This document shows, piece after piece, positions 18,053-27,003 of a DNA stretch of 64,000 nt. Position numbers and translations under genes: made by a program. Numbering within the stretch: position 1 is the stretch's first letter; each line of letters starts with the position of its first letter. This stretch comes from an uncultured bacterium (lineage in GTDB: Bacteria > Cyanobacteriota > Vampirovibrionia > Gastranaerophilales > Gastranaerophilaceae). Under the pieces are notes generated by a model, which was not told where the DNA came from, did not search any database, and saw nothing but the letters and a program-made list of their open reading frames with translations. The stretch spans positions 522 through 64,521 of the forward strand of contig CADBUZ010000001.1 of assembly GCA_902797985.1 (NCBI GenBank), written 5' to 3'.

Positions 18053-19820
18053 ATTGTTCACTATGATTTTTCTTTGGTATTAAGTTATCCAATTCAGAAT
18101 TCAAACCAAAGTAGAATCTGGCTGAGTTTTCACCATAGTATTTTCTACCCAAAGGAATACCAACCCCGAACTGTAATGACATCCAATCAGTAATACTGAT
18201 ATATGAACCGAATCCAACACTGTGTAAGAAGTTTTGCGGATAATCATAGATATGACTATGCTCAGAAACCCAACCAAAATCATAGAATGCGGCTAATCTT
18301 AACTTGTCATCAATAAATTTAAGCTTGTTTGGTAATATACGTCTTAAACCTGGGATAGGAGTTCTAAACTCAACAGTACCAGTAACACCATAATCACCAA
18401 TCAACTCAGCAGGTTGATAACCTCTTAATGTATAAGGTCCCCCTATTTGCATTTGTTCTGCAGTGTACAATCTGTTAGGTGAATACTGACCGTTAACTCT
18501 TAAGATACCCAATGTTCTACCAAACAATCTTTGGACACGAGTAACTCCGGCAATAAACTTAAAGAATGTTCCTTGAGGGCCTTTACCAGCGGCTTTTGAA
18601 CCACCAGGTAAACCTACATCAAAACCTAAAGTTCCAATCCAACGACCATATTTATCGTCTGTTATACCATGGAAACCTGATCTTATTACATATAATTTAT
18701 AATCTGATAAAGTTGTATTTAAAGCATTTGATCTTGTTGAAGCATTTACAAAATCAATACCTGTGTATGCAACTAAGCTTGTTTTTGCAGTTTCTATCAA
18801 AGGATGGGATATTCTAATTGCCATGCTTTGAGCTTTACCTTTAACATTTAAAAACTTATATGGTCCGCCAAGGTTGATATTAGAATTTGAGAAATCAAAT
18901 GACAATCTTGTACCATAAGGACTGATTGGCACAGAATAACCTGCTAAAATACCTGTTGAACGACGAGCCAAAATAGCTCCACCATATATTTTGTCACCCA
19001 TACCGGTAACATTATCTAATCCCAGCAAGAATGAAGCTCTTTGTTCCCCTGTATATTTTCTGCCATAATCATCCCATGCAAAATCAAATTTCAATGGAAA
19101 TCTGTCTTTTACATCAAGTTTTAAAAGTGTATCATCACCTTCTTTTGATACAACTGATTGAGCTTCTATATAATCTTCTTCATTTATTTCTCTTAAGGCA
19201 CCTTGTAGTGCTTTAGCATTAAATACATCCCCTTCTCTTATACCGTTTTTACCCATAACAATATTTTTTAAATACCATTTACGAGCCCAACGATTCCCTT
19301 CTATAGAAATTGAATTAACTTTACTTTCTATAATACAAAGAGTAACTACCCCATTTTTAATATTTTGAGATGGAATAAAAGCATAACTTGTTAAAAAGCC
19401 TTTTGCCTGATAATATTTTGTAATTCTCTTTGTTAACTTAACTAAATCTTCAAAATAAATATCTTGTCCGATAATATCTTCAGCTAAAGCTTTCAAAGAA
19501 GCATCTTTAACTTTGGTATTACCTTCAAAAACAATATCATTCACTTTAAAATGAGGGTTATAGATAACCCCATCTTTAAAGAAATCTTTTTCAGCTTCCA
19601 TAATATATGTATCATCAATAAAACTATCAGTCTTATCGATAGGCTGCGCGATTTCTTTAGAACGTTCAAGTTCCAAAAGCTGATTACGGTTCATCTGATT
19701 ATATACACCGGCACCGTCACCATTAATCGGAGCTTCAGCACTTGCAGTCAATGGCAATGCTAATATAAATGCCGCTATTAATACTACTAATCTATTTATT
19801 TTCATTTCTATCTTTCCCAT
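18048..19820 (-). CDS. Outer-membrane TpsB/ShlB-FhaC-type transporter (Omp85 superfamily)
   Basis: 590 residues. A signal peptide (KINRLVVLIAAFILALPLTASA, cut near residue 28) is followed by a linker. POTRA-like domains come next (about 75-190: FKVNDIVFEGNTKVKDASL, then GVVTLCIIESKVNSISIEG), then a beta-barrel (about 230-590). The barrel carries GGPYTLRGYQPAELIGD, the RGY tip motif of the TpsB/Omp85 inward loop. Such proteins export a partner across the outer membrane or insert barrel proteins. No large TpsA exoprotein is adjacent; instead two small paralogous proteins follow directly. An alternative start is Met6, and TATAGT 5 nt before Met1 would fit a leaderless message. Confidence 0.9.
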   Translation of the reverse strand: MGKIEMKINRLVVLIAAFILALPLTASAEAPINGDGAGVYNQMNRNQLLELERSKEIAQPIDKTDSFIDDTYIMEAEKDFFKDGVIYNPHFKVNDIVFEGNTKVKDASLKALAEDIIGQDIYFEDLVKLTKRITKYYQAKGFLTSYAFIPSQNIKNGVVTLCIIESKVNSISIEGNRWARKWYLKNIVMGKNGIREGDVFNAKALQGALREINEEDYIEAQSVVSKEGDDTLLKLDVKDRFPLKFDFAWDDYGRKYTGEQRASFLLGLDNVTGMGDKIYGGAILARRSTGILAGYSVPISPYGTRLSFDFSNSNINLGGPYKFLNVKGKAQSMAIRISHPLIETAKTSLVAYTGIDFVNASTRSNALNTTLSDYKLYVIRSGFHGITDDKYGRWIGTLGFDVGLPGGSKAAGKGPQGTFFKFIAGVTRVQRLFGRTLGILRVNGQYSPNRLYTAEQMQIGGPYTLRGYQPAELIGDYGVTGTVEFRTPIPGLRRILPNKLKFIDDKLRLAAFYDFGWVSEHSHIYDYPQNFLHSVGFGSYISITDWMSLQFGVGIPLGRKYYGENSARFYFGLNSELDNLIPKKNHSEQL

Positions 19821-19958
19821 ACTTCACTATACTACTATCTGTTAATTAAAATTTCGGCTTACATCATTATGTTACAACTTCAAAAATATAAATCCAGCAA
19901 AAAATTCTTTATTCTTAATAAAATTTCATAATAATATTAATTCAAATATTAAGCTCTA

Positions 19959-20753
19959 TTAATGAACTTCCTTTTTAGTACCTGTTTCATAACCGGCAAC
20001 AAGTAATGCCATCGGAATCAACCTTGAAATACCCTTTGTAACAACGTTTTCAGGGGCGACAAATGTTGCAGCAACTGCAATATCATCCACGTGCGCTGAA
20101 AAATCTTTCCATTTCATAGGACGATTATCTTTTTTATTAAAAACTTTTTCGTTAAACTTGTTCGAACACCTATTTCCGATATACATACCAGTTATCAAAC
20201 CTGCGGCAGCACCTAACGCGGAAGGGAGTTTTGTTGCTGCTTGTTTTAGGATATTTGCGGATTTCGACCAGTTTGGCATCAATTTCCGAGACAAAGCTGT
20301 TCCGCAATAACTTAGCGCTTCTACAAAGGCGATAGGGAACGATATGTTTGCTATCTGAACAATACCTTCTCTCACTTTAGAATTAAAGTTTTTCTTATCA
20401 TCAAAAAGGCTTCCGCCTATTAATCCGCCTATAATAGAACCTGCACCCATTGTAACAATTTGAGCTGTTTTATATTCTGCTTTTGCAACGTACGAATTTA
20501 AGATATTACTTTTAACAATTTTTAAAGGATTTAATGAGTATTTTGCTCCTTTTGAGCATTTAGCTAACAGTGCCAATGAACTTGCCACCCCGACGAAAGC
20601 CCCTACTCCTGCACTTATTTTCTGAGCTTTTGACGGTTCATTAGCAGAATCTATAACAACCTCATTTTTAATATTTTGAGATTGTGCATTTGATTTCATA
20701 ATCTGCTGTGCTCTGTAAATAGCAGCTATATTGTCATTTATGCCAATTGTCAT
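19959..20753 (-). CDS. Hypothetical membrane-associated protein with Gly-rich helices
   Basis: 264 residues with several Gly/Ala-rich hydrophobic stretches (ISAGVGAFVGVASSLALLA; TMGAGSIIGGLIGG; ALGAAAGLITGMYIG; IPMALLVAGYE) separated by basic loops. This is the look of a small multi-pass or re-entrant membrane protein. No signal peptide or catalytic motif. I do not recognise the family. The upstream region (20781-20809) has the GGCAAA/T-run/ACATTATT motif also seen before other unknown genes. Single-gene unit. Confidence 0.55.
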   Translation of the reverse strand: MTIGINDNIAAIYRAQQIMKSNAQSQNIKNEVVIDSANEPSKAQKISAGVGAFVGVASSLALLAKCSKGAKYSLNPLKIVKSNILNSYVAKAEYKTAQIVTMGAGSIIGGLIGGSLFDDKKNFNSKVREGIVQIANISFPIAFVEALSYCGTALSRKLMPNWSKSANILKQAATKLPSALGAAAGLITGMYIGNRCSNKFNEKVFNKKDNRPMKWKDFSAHVDDIAVAATFVAPENVVTKGISRLIPMALLVAGYETGTKKEVH

Positions 20754-20780
20754 AATTAACCTTCAAAATTGTTACAGTTG

Positions 20781-20809
20781 AATAATGTTTAAAAATAAAA
20801 AAATTTGCC
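20781..20809 (-). promoter_or_regulatory. Shared upstream motif, second copy
   Basis: On the minus strand: GGCAAA followed by T-runs and ACATTATT, about 28 nt before the start at 20753. Looser match to the motif at 8689-8713. Confidence 0.25.
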
Positions 20810-20883
20810 TCTCTACATTATATCTGTAACATAAATTCATATTTACTGCAAAAAAAATAATAATGAAAATGCAACAGATTTGT

Positions 20884-20889
20884 TATAAT
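20884..20889 (+). promoter_or_regulatory. -10 element for nadE
   Basis: TATAAT lies 24 nt before the nadE start at 20914 and before its AAAGGGG ribosome-binding site. The position downstream of an in-frame ATG at 20863 argues against that earlier start. Confidence 0.5.
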
Positions 20890-20913
20890 ATATTTTCAAA
20901 GGGGATTTTAGAT

Positions 20914-22941
20914 ATGAACACAAACAAACTTTACGAATTATCAGAAAAAGCCGATAAAATATTAAACGGAGAATCTTCTGATAACATAAAAGATATAATA
21001 AAAGAATTAAAACCAATAATATCCCCTTTCAAACAGGGTTCAATAGGTATTGCTCAACTTAATCCAATAGTTGGTGATATAGAATATAACTCAAAAAAAA
21101 TTATGAAATATATATCATACGCAACATCAATTGATCTTGATATAATTGTATTTCCTGAGCTTGCAATAATGGGCTACCCTATAGAAGATACCATCGACAG
21201 ACATCCGATTATTGTTGATGAAAATATTAAATGGCTGAAAGAAATCGCAAAATTAACGACTACTACAACAGCAATAGTAGGATTTGTTGAACCACGGAAA
21301 ATTAAAAACAAAACAGGTAAAAAATATTATAACTCACTTGCCGTAATCTCAAACGGCAAAATACAAAGTATTATAAGAAAATCGCTTCTGCCAAATTATT
21401 CTGAATTTAATGATTACAGATACATAGAACCTTCTCCGATAGTAGGAGCACAACCGGCAGAAACCTTAGAAAATTTTGATGAAGAAAATATTATAACCCA
21501 GCCTAAAACAAACAAAATAAACAATATAAAATACGGGATTTCTATTTGCGAAGACTGTTGGAACAATAAAACCTTTTTCGCTTCAACTCTATATGAAAAA
21601 GATCCTATAGACGAATTGTCGAAAGAAAAACCTAATGTATTTATCAACTGTTCTGCATCTCCAAGCAGAGCAAAAAAAGAGCAACTCAAACACAATATGC
21701 TATCTTTTATATCAGAAAACTATAAAACTCCTATGGTATATGCAAATCAAGTTGGAGCAATAGATAACAGTTCTTTTGACGGTTCAAGTCGTGTATTTGA
21801 CAGAGATGGTAAACTTCTTGCGAGAGCAAAATCTTTTGAAGAACAGTTCTTAATTGTTAACCCGCTTCAAGGAATAGGGAAAATATATCCGCTCACAAAA
21901 GGACTTGAAAAATCTCTCACTGAAGAAAAAGTTTTCACACTAAACTATGAAAACGATCTTGAACGTACTTACAAAACAATAATTCAAGGAGTAAGAGATT
22001 ATTTCAACAAAAACGGATTAAAAAGAGCTTGTTTAGGACTATCAGGAGGACTAGACTCAACCGTATGTGCAGTGTTAATGGCAGATGCTCTTGGTAAAGA
22101 AAATATTTACGGAATTAGTATGCCTTCTAAAATTACAAGCAAAGAAAGCCGAAGTGATGCAGAAAAGCTGGCAAATAATCTGGGAATTAATTTTGCCGAA
22201 ATACCAATAAAAGAAATGGTTGATACAACAAATAAAATGTTTGATAATTTGTTTAAACAGGTTGAAAAGAACTGGGACTGTCGGTACAAAAAATCCTTCA
22301 CTCAAGACAATATACAAGCCCGTTCAAGAGCAATGTATTTATGGGGAATAGCGAATGAATTTGCTAGCTGCGTTCCTATTGCCACCTCTGATAAATCAGA
22401 GCTCTATATGGGTTATGCAACAATAAACGGAGATATGTCCGGCGGATTCGCGCCGATTGCTGATGTTCCTAAAACTAAATTGTTCGCATTTGCAAGATGG
22501 ATGAATAAAAACAGACCTGAGAAAAATGCAATACCGGAAGCTATTATTTTAAAACGTCCGGGAGCAGAACTTGCTATAGACGAAAGAACAGGAAAACCTC
22601 TTATCGCAGAGGATGCTCTTATGCCTTACGAATTTCTTGATGAAGTAATCTGGCGAATTGAAAACAAACACGAATATTACAAAGACATGATAAATTCTGA
22701 ATTTCTTTATGAAAAAAACAACGAAGTTTCTAAAGAACAAAAGGAAGAATGGCTTGATAAATTCTATAGGAGAATGTCAACCTCGCTATACAAGTGGTCA
22801 ATTTTACCGCCATCAGTAATTGTTGAATCCAGATCAATAAACAAATATGATTATAAACAACCTATAACATCTTCCCACATAAACTACAAAGGTTCTGATT
22901 CGAAAGAAATAGAGCAAAAATTAAAAGAAGTAATTTTATAA
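20914..22941 (+). CDS. nadE: Glutamine-dependent NAD+ synthetase
   Basis: 675 residues from the ATG with AAAGGGG upstream. The enzyme makes NAD+ from deamido-NAD+, ATP and glutamine. The N-terminal nitrilase-type glutaminase domain shows the Glu (PELAIMGYP), Lys (RKSLLPNY) and Cys (CEDCW, Cys212) catalytic triad. The C-terminal synthetase domain has the pyrophosphatase P-loop SGGLDS at 377-382 and downstream deamido-NAD-binding segments (SDKSELYMGY). Two-domain architecture and length match glutamine-dependent NadE. It is followed by a phosphoesterase-like gene 52 nt on. Confidence 0.96.
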   Translation: MNTNKLYELSEKADKILNGESSDNIKDIIKELKPIISPFKQGSIGIAQLNPIVGDIEYNSKKIMKYISYATSIDLDIIVFPELAIMGYPIEDTIDRHPIIVDENIKWLKEIAKLTTTTTAIVGFVEPRKIKNKTGKKYYNSLAVISNGKIQSIIRKSLLPNYSEFNDYRYIEPSPIVGAQPAETLENFDEENIITQPKTNKINNIKYGISICEDCWNNKTFFASTLYEKDPIDELSKEKPNVFINCSASPSRAKKEQLKHNMLSFISENYKTPMVYANQVGAIDNSSFDGSSRVFDRDGKLLARAKSFEEQFLIVNPLQGIGKIYPLTKGLEKSLTEEKVFTLNYENDLERTYKTIIQGVRDYFNKNGLKRACLGLSGGLDSTVCAVLMADALGKENIYGISMPSKITSKESRSDAEKLANNLGINFAEIPIKEMVDTTNKMFDNLFKQVEKNWDCRYKKSFTQDNIQARSRAMYLWGIANEFASCVPIATSDKSELYMGYATINGDMSGGFAPIADVPKTKLFAFARWMNKNRPEKNAIPEAIILKRPGAELAIDERTGKPLIAEDALMPYEFLDEVIWRIENKHEYYKDMINSEFLYEKNNEVSKEQKEEWLDKFYRRMSTSLYKWSILPPSVIVESRSINKYDYKQPITSSHINYKGSDSKEIEQKLKEVIL

Positions 22942-22993
22942 ACATACATATTTATGATAAAATAATACAAAATATGTGTATTGGAGAGCTAAT

Positions 22994-23776
22994 ATGAAAA
23001 AAATACTGACTTTATTTTTATCATTGTTTATAACGTTTACTATAACAAACATTTGCTTTGCACGTGATATTAAATTTGCACAAGTAACAGATGTTTATTT
23101 CAGAAATAACTCTGCAAATCTTTCAAAAATAATAAAAGATATAAATAAAAACTCTGACATCGATTTTGTTCTTTTTACAGGAAACAATATAGGAAAAGCA
23201 AATATCGACAATTTAGAAAGTTTTCTTAAAGCTTTAAAGAAATTAAACAAACCCTACTACCTTGTTTTAGGGAACAAAGATGTTTCAAAAAGTCATAATT
23301 TAGAAAAATCCACTTACTTAAAAACAGTAAGAAAATATAATAAACGTCACCCTAAATCTCCAAATTATGTTTTCAAAAAAGGAGATATAGTATTTCTTGT
23401 TGTAGACGGAAGTAAAGAACTCATTCCAAGCGTAAACGGATTTTACAGTCAAGATACTATAAAATGGGTTGATAAACAATTAACAAAATATAATACAAAT
23501 AAAGTTATAATCGCACAACATTTCCCCCTTATGAACAAACCAAATAACGAATATTACACAACATATAACATTCTTGAATATATGCAAATGCTTAGCAAAC
23601 ACTCAAATGTAATTGCTGTGATTTCCGGACACTACAATCAAAATGATGAAATAACATATAATGGGGTTTATCACATAACTACACCAAGAGCATCCGATGG
23701 ATATTATAAAATTATTGACATTGAAATGACAAATGGACCTTCTATCTACACTGTTTTAAAGGATATTAGACAATGA
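22994..23776 (+). CDS. Exported calcineurin-like phosphoesterase fold, degenerate active site
   Basis: 260 residues from Met at 22994 (GGAGAG upstream; an earlier in-frame ATG at 22976 is less likely). Signal peptide MKKILTLFLSLFITFTITNICFA, cut near residue 23. The rest follows the metallophosphoesterase outline, but metal ligands are replaced: usual DxH reads DVY, GD reads GN (FTGNN), GNH(D/E) reads GNKD and GHxH reads GHYN; only the AQH histidine remains clear. It may be a non-catalytic binding protein or use an altered metal site. Its stop overlaps the HAD phosphatase start by 4 nt, so the two are coupled. Confidence 0.75.
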   Translation: MKKILTLFLSLFITFTITNICFARDIKFAQVTDVYFRNNSANLSKIIKDINKNSDIDFVLFTGNNIGKANIDNLESFLKALKKLNKPYYLVLGNKDVSKSHNLEKSTYLKTVRKYNKRHPKSPNYVFKKGDIVFLVVDGSKELIPSVNGFYSQDTIKWVDKQLTKYNTNKVIIAQHFPLMNKPNNEYYTTYNILEYMQMLSKHSNVIAVISGHYNQNDEITYNGVYHITTPRASDGYYKIIDIEMTNGPSIYTVLKDIRQ

Positions 23777-24417
23777 CAATCAACACAATAATATTTGATT
23801 TAGACGGAACACTATTATATACAATAGAGGACTTAACTGATAGTACGAATTATGCACTTGAGCAGTTTGGGTATCCAAAAAGAACAATAAAAGAAATAAC
23901 CTCTTTTGTTGGGAACGGTGTTTCTCTATTAATAGAACGAGCTATTCCTAACGGGAAAAACAATCCTCATTTTAAAGAATGTCTGGAAATATTTAAAACT
24001 CACTACTCAAAAAATATGTACAATAAAACAAAACCCTTTGACGGAATAATAGAAGTTCTACAAACATTAAAAAATAACGGCTACAAACTTGCTGTTGTAT
24101 CAAACAAATTTGATAGTGCAGTAAAAGAATTATGCAAAAAATATTTCGACGGACTTATTATATCAGCAGTAGGGCAATCTGATAATATAAAACAAAAACC
24201 ATCCCCTGATTCTGTTCATCAAGTAATGAATGAATTGAATGTAACTCAAGAAGAATGTGTTTTTGTAGGTGATTCCGAAGTAGATATTCAAACAGCCCAA
24301 AACACAGGGATTCCTTGCATTAGCGTATCTTGGGGCTATAAAGATATTGATTTTCTATACAACAACGGAGCAGAAGTTATAATTTATACCCCTGATGAAT
24401 TATTAGAATTACTTTGA
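23773..24417 (+). CDS. gph: HAD-superfamily phosphatase, phosphoglycolate phosphatase-like
   Basis: 214 residues. Motif I DLDGTLLYT, motif II VVSNK, motif III Lys in KQKPSPDSV and motif IV GDSEVDIQTA are all intact, with the alpha-helical cap between. The family hydrolyses small phosphate esters, classically 2-phosphoglycolate from DNA repair, but substrates vary widely. ATGA overlap with the upstream phosphoesterase-like gene. Convergent 9-nt overlap with the next gene. Confidence 0.85.
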   Translation: MTINTIIFDLDGTLLYTIEDLTDSTNYALEQFGYPKRTIKEITSFVGNGVSLLIERAIPNGKNNPHFKECLEIFKTHYSKNMYNKTKPFDGIIEVLQTLKNNGYKLAVVSNKFDSAVKELCKKYFDGLIISAVGQSDNIKQKPSPDSVHQVMNELNVTQEECVFVGDSEVDIQTAQNTGIPCISVSWGYKDIDFLYNNGAEVIIYTPDELLELL

Positions 24418-24666
24418 GTCAAACCTTTTTCTTTTTTCAAAAATATCAACACGAGTATTCCAATCAATTTCTAATTTGTCAAAATAACTTTTCAAATCTT
24501 TTGGCAAAGTATCAGGAGCCGGAGTATATGAGGTTTTTCCTTTATACCCCACAAGTGTATTCATATTCAACCCAAAATGATCAATAACAGATTGAGATAT
24601 ACGACTTGCCTTAGCTGTTTTAGAAGAAAATCCGATTGGTCTTACATAGTTGTTAATTGTATTCAT
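24409..24666 (-). CDS. Hypothetical 85-aa protein
   Basis: A small basic protein (MNTINNYVRPIGFSSKTAK...). No recognisable domain, signal or membrane segment. It begins 19 nt after the asd stop on the same strand, so it may be the last gene of a dapB-asd transcript, and it overlaps the end of the HAD gene by 9 nt on the opposite strand. Moderate support as a real gene because of placement and start context. Confidence 0.45.
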   Translation of the reverse strand: MNTINNYVRPIGFSSKTAKASRISQSVIDHFGLNMNTLVGYKGKTSYTPAPDTLPKDLKSYFDKLEIDWNTRVDIFEKRKRFDSK

Positions 24667-24685
24667 TTTTCATCCTTATATTAAA

Positions 24686-25711
24686 TTATTTATTACCAAA
24701 CAAACCCATTTCTATAACTTTCTTACAAATTCTTACAGTATTTAATGCCGCGCCAATTCTTAAATTATCAGCAACACACCATAATGAAATACCATTTTTA
24801 AAAGCTATATTTTTTCTGATTCTTCCGACATAAACAGGATCTTTCCCATCAGCATCCCTCGTTGTCGGATAATCATAATTTTCTACATTATCAATAACTT
24901 CTACTCCGAAAGCACCTTTTAAAAGTTCTCTAACCTCATCAGGAGAAATTTCTTTTTCAAACTCAATGTCAACAGCTTCAGAGTGTCCACGATAAACAGG
25001 GACTCTTACTGCTGTACATGAAATAGGTGTTTCTTGCGGAAGATGAAGGATTTTCTTAGTTTCATTTGTAACCTTCATTTCCTCTTTCGTATACCCATTT
25101 TCTGTAAATACATCAATTTGAGGGATTACATTGAAAGATATTGGTTTTTTGAATGCTTCATTAACAAAAGCTTTACCTGCCATATGAGCTTCTGTATCAG
25201 CTGTAAGTTCATTCATGGCTTTTAAACCTGCACCGCTTACTGCTTGATAAGTTGATACAATCAATCTTTTTATCACAGCTTTCTCATGCAGAGGTTTTAA
25301 CACTAACATCAATTGAGAAGTTGAACAATTCGGATTAGCAATAATACCTTTATGCTTACGTAAATCTTCATCGTTAACACCTGCAATAACCAAAGGAACA
25401 TCTTTTTCCATACGGAAAGCACTTGAATTATCAATAATAACTCCGCCTCGTTTTACAATTTCCGGAGCGAAATGCTTACTAGTTCCCCCTCCGGCTGAAG
25501 CCATTACAATATCAACTCCGTCAAAACTTTCAGGAGTAGCTTCTTCTACAGTATATTCCTTGCCCTGAAAAGAAATTTTTGAACCTGCACTTTTTGCACT
25601 TGATAAAAATTTTATAGTTTCGTATTCCACTCCTAACTCAGTAGTAATACTTGTAATTTCTCTTCCTACAACACCTGTAGCCCCTAATATTGCAATGTTT
25701 GGTTTTCTCAT
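24686..25711 (-). CDS. asd: Aspartate-semialdehyde dehydrogenase
   Basis: 341 residues. Reduces aspartyl phosphate to aspartate semialdehyde with NADPH, the branch point to lysine/diaminopimelate, threonine and methionine. GATGVVGREI is the nucleotide-binding loop. Catalytic cysteine in NPNCSTSQL; substrate-binding RVPVYRGHSEA with the conserved Arg and His. Follows dapB with a 12-nt gap, so the pair acts as a diaminopimelate-lysine unit, consistent with the meso-DAP MurE in this window. Confidence 0.96.
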   Translation of the reverse strand: MRKPNIAILGATGVVGREITSITTELGVEYETIKFLSSAKSAGSKISFQGKEYTVEEATPESFDGVDIVMASAGGGTSKHFAPEIVKRGGVIIDNSSAFRMEKDVPLVIAGVNDEDLRKHKGIIANPNCSTSQLMLVLKPLHEKAVIKRLIVSTYQAVSGAGLKAMNELTADTEAHMAGKAFVNEAFKKPISFNVIPQIDVFTENGYTKEEMKVTNETKKILHLPQETPISCTAVRVPVYRGHSEAVDIEFEKEISPDEVRELLKGAFGVEVIDNVENYDYPTTRDADGKDPVYVGRIRKNIAFKNGISLWCVADNLRIGAALNTVRICKKVIEMGLFGNK

Positions 25712-25723
25712 TATTTACTCCCT

Positions 25724-26470
25724 CTATAAAATATTATCCAATCCGTAAACAAATCCGCCTTTGTCATAAACATATCTGACAGCAAGAAGGACTCCATCCA
25801 TATAACATTCTCTATTTGTAGAATCATGTCTGATTTTTAAAGTCTGTCCTGATGAACCGAATATAACCTCTTGTGAAGCCATAAATCCCGGCATACGAAC
25901 AGAATGTATATGTATATTATTATAAGAATTACCGCCTCTTGCACCTTCAATTGTTTCTTTTTCAGGACAATTACCAACGGTAAAATCAGAATTACTTTCT
26001 GCCATCATTTGTGCTGTTTTAATAGCAGTTCCTGATGGAGCATCTTTTTTCTGGTTATGATGAAGCTCAATAATTTCTGCATTATTAAAATATTTTGCAG
26101 CCATTTTTGAAAACATCATCATCAAAACCGCACCTGTTGAAAAATTAGGTGCAATAAAACAGGCTGTATCATTATCATTAGATAATGACTTTAACTCATT
26201 TAATTGCTCATCTTTCAAACCTGTTGTTCCAATAACTATGTTAATCTTATTATTCAAACAATATTTTGCATTTTCATAAATTGAATCAGGTTGAGTAAAA
26301 TCGATCAAAACATCAATAGCTTTAGCTTTGTGAGCATCTGCTATTGTACTAAACTCTCCCTCAAATAAATCTATTTTTGCGACTAATTCCATATCTGAAG
26401 AATTAGTAACAGCATTAACGACCTCTTTTCCCATTTTCCCGTTTGCTCCGCAAACAGCAACTTTAATCAT
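25724..26470 (-). CDS. dapB: 4-hydroxy-tetrahydrodipicolinate reductase
   Basis: 248 residues, typical length. NAD(P)H-dependent reductase of the diaminopimelate pathway. N-terminal Rossmann loop VCGANGKMGKEV and the family signature ELHHNQKKDAPSGTA with catalytic His and Lys are intact. First gene of a unit with asd (12 nt apart). Confidence 0.96.
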   Translation of the reverse strand: MIKVAVCGANGKMGKEVVNAVTNSSDMELVAKIDLFEGEFSTIADAHKAKAIDVLIDFTQPDSIYENAKYCLNNKINIVIGTTGLKDEQLNELKSLSNDNDTACFIAPNFSTGAVLMMMFSKMAAKYFNNAEIIELHHNQKKDAPSGTAIKTAQMMAESNSDFTVGNCPEKETIEGARGGNSYNNIHIHSVRMPGFMASQEVIFGSSGQTLKIRHDSTNRECYMDGVLLAVRYVYDKGGFVYGLDNIL

Positions 26471-26547
26471 TTCATTCCCCTATAAATTAGTGTTCTTATT
26501 CAGTATCGCATAACTTATAATAAAATCAAACATGAATGTTAAAAAGT

Positions 26548-26883
26548 TTAAGATTCTTGAACCATTTTACTCTTTTCTTTATTAACAGCTCTGGCACTCA
26601 AATAAGATTGAACACCAACAAAAAGACCAATTGCTCCACTTAATGCTAATGACATCTTTCTTGAAGTTTCCATCTTGAATAATTTATTAAAAACTCGGTC
26701 AATTCCATAACTCATTCCTGTCCATAAAACAGTATTAAATGCACCGTATTCTAGTGGTGTAAACTTATCGGTTATATCGGATAATATACCCTTTGCAGAC
26801 TGTTTTTCAGCTCCTTGCTTATTTATATTTTCGTTACTTCTTAATGCTACATAAGAATTATATTTTACAGGTGATACATTCAT
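26548..26883 (-). CDS. Hypothetical membrane-associated protein (111 aa)
   Basis: Starts MNVSPVKYNSYVALRSNEN. Residues 50-98 include two moderately hydrophobic helices (YGAFNTVLWTGMSYGIDRVF and ALSGAIGLFVGVQSYLSA), suggesting a small two-helix membrane protein. A GAAGGA ribosome-binding site precedes the start. The upstream region carries the GGCAAAA/T-run/ACATGCATT motif (26915-26940) shared with the giant-protein gene. Family not recognised. Confidence 0.5.
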   Translation of the reverse strand: MNVSPVKYNSYVALRSNENINKQGAEKQSAKGILSDITDKFTPLEYGAFNTVLWTGMSYGIDRVFNKLFKMETSRKMSLALSGAIGLFVGVQSYLSARAVNKEKSKMVQES

Positions 26884-26914
26884 TTTTAATTCCTTCTATT
26901 ACACGTACCTATAT

Positions 26915-26940
26915 AATGCATGTAAAAAAAATATTTTGCC
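26915..26940 (-). promoter_or_regulatory. Shared upstream motif, best second copy
   Basis: On the minus strand: GGCAAAATA, a run of T, then ACATGCATT, about 32 nt before the start at 26883. It matches 8689-8713 at nearly every position. Confidence 0.35.
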
Positions 26941-27003
26941 TTTTTAATTACAATTTTTTACAAAAATTAAAATGTAGAATATTTTATGTGATAAACTTTG
27001 ATT

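Noticed and set aside
20863-20913. Earlier NadE start
   Set aside because: It lies upstream of the TATAAT at 20884 and lacks a ribosome-binding site, while the ATG at 20914 has AAAGGGG.
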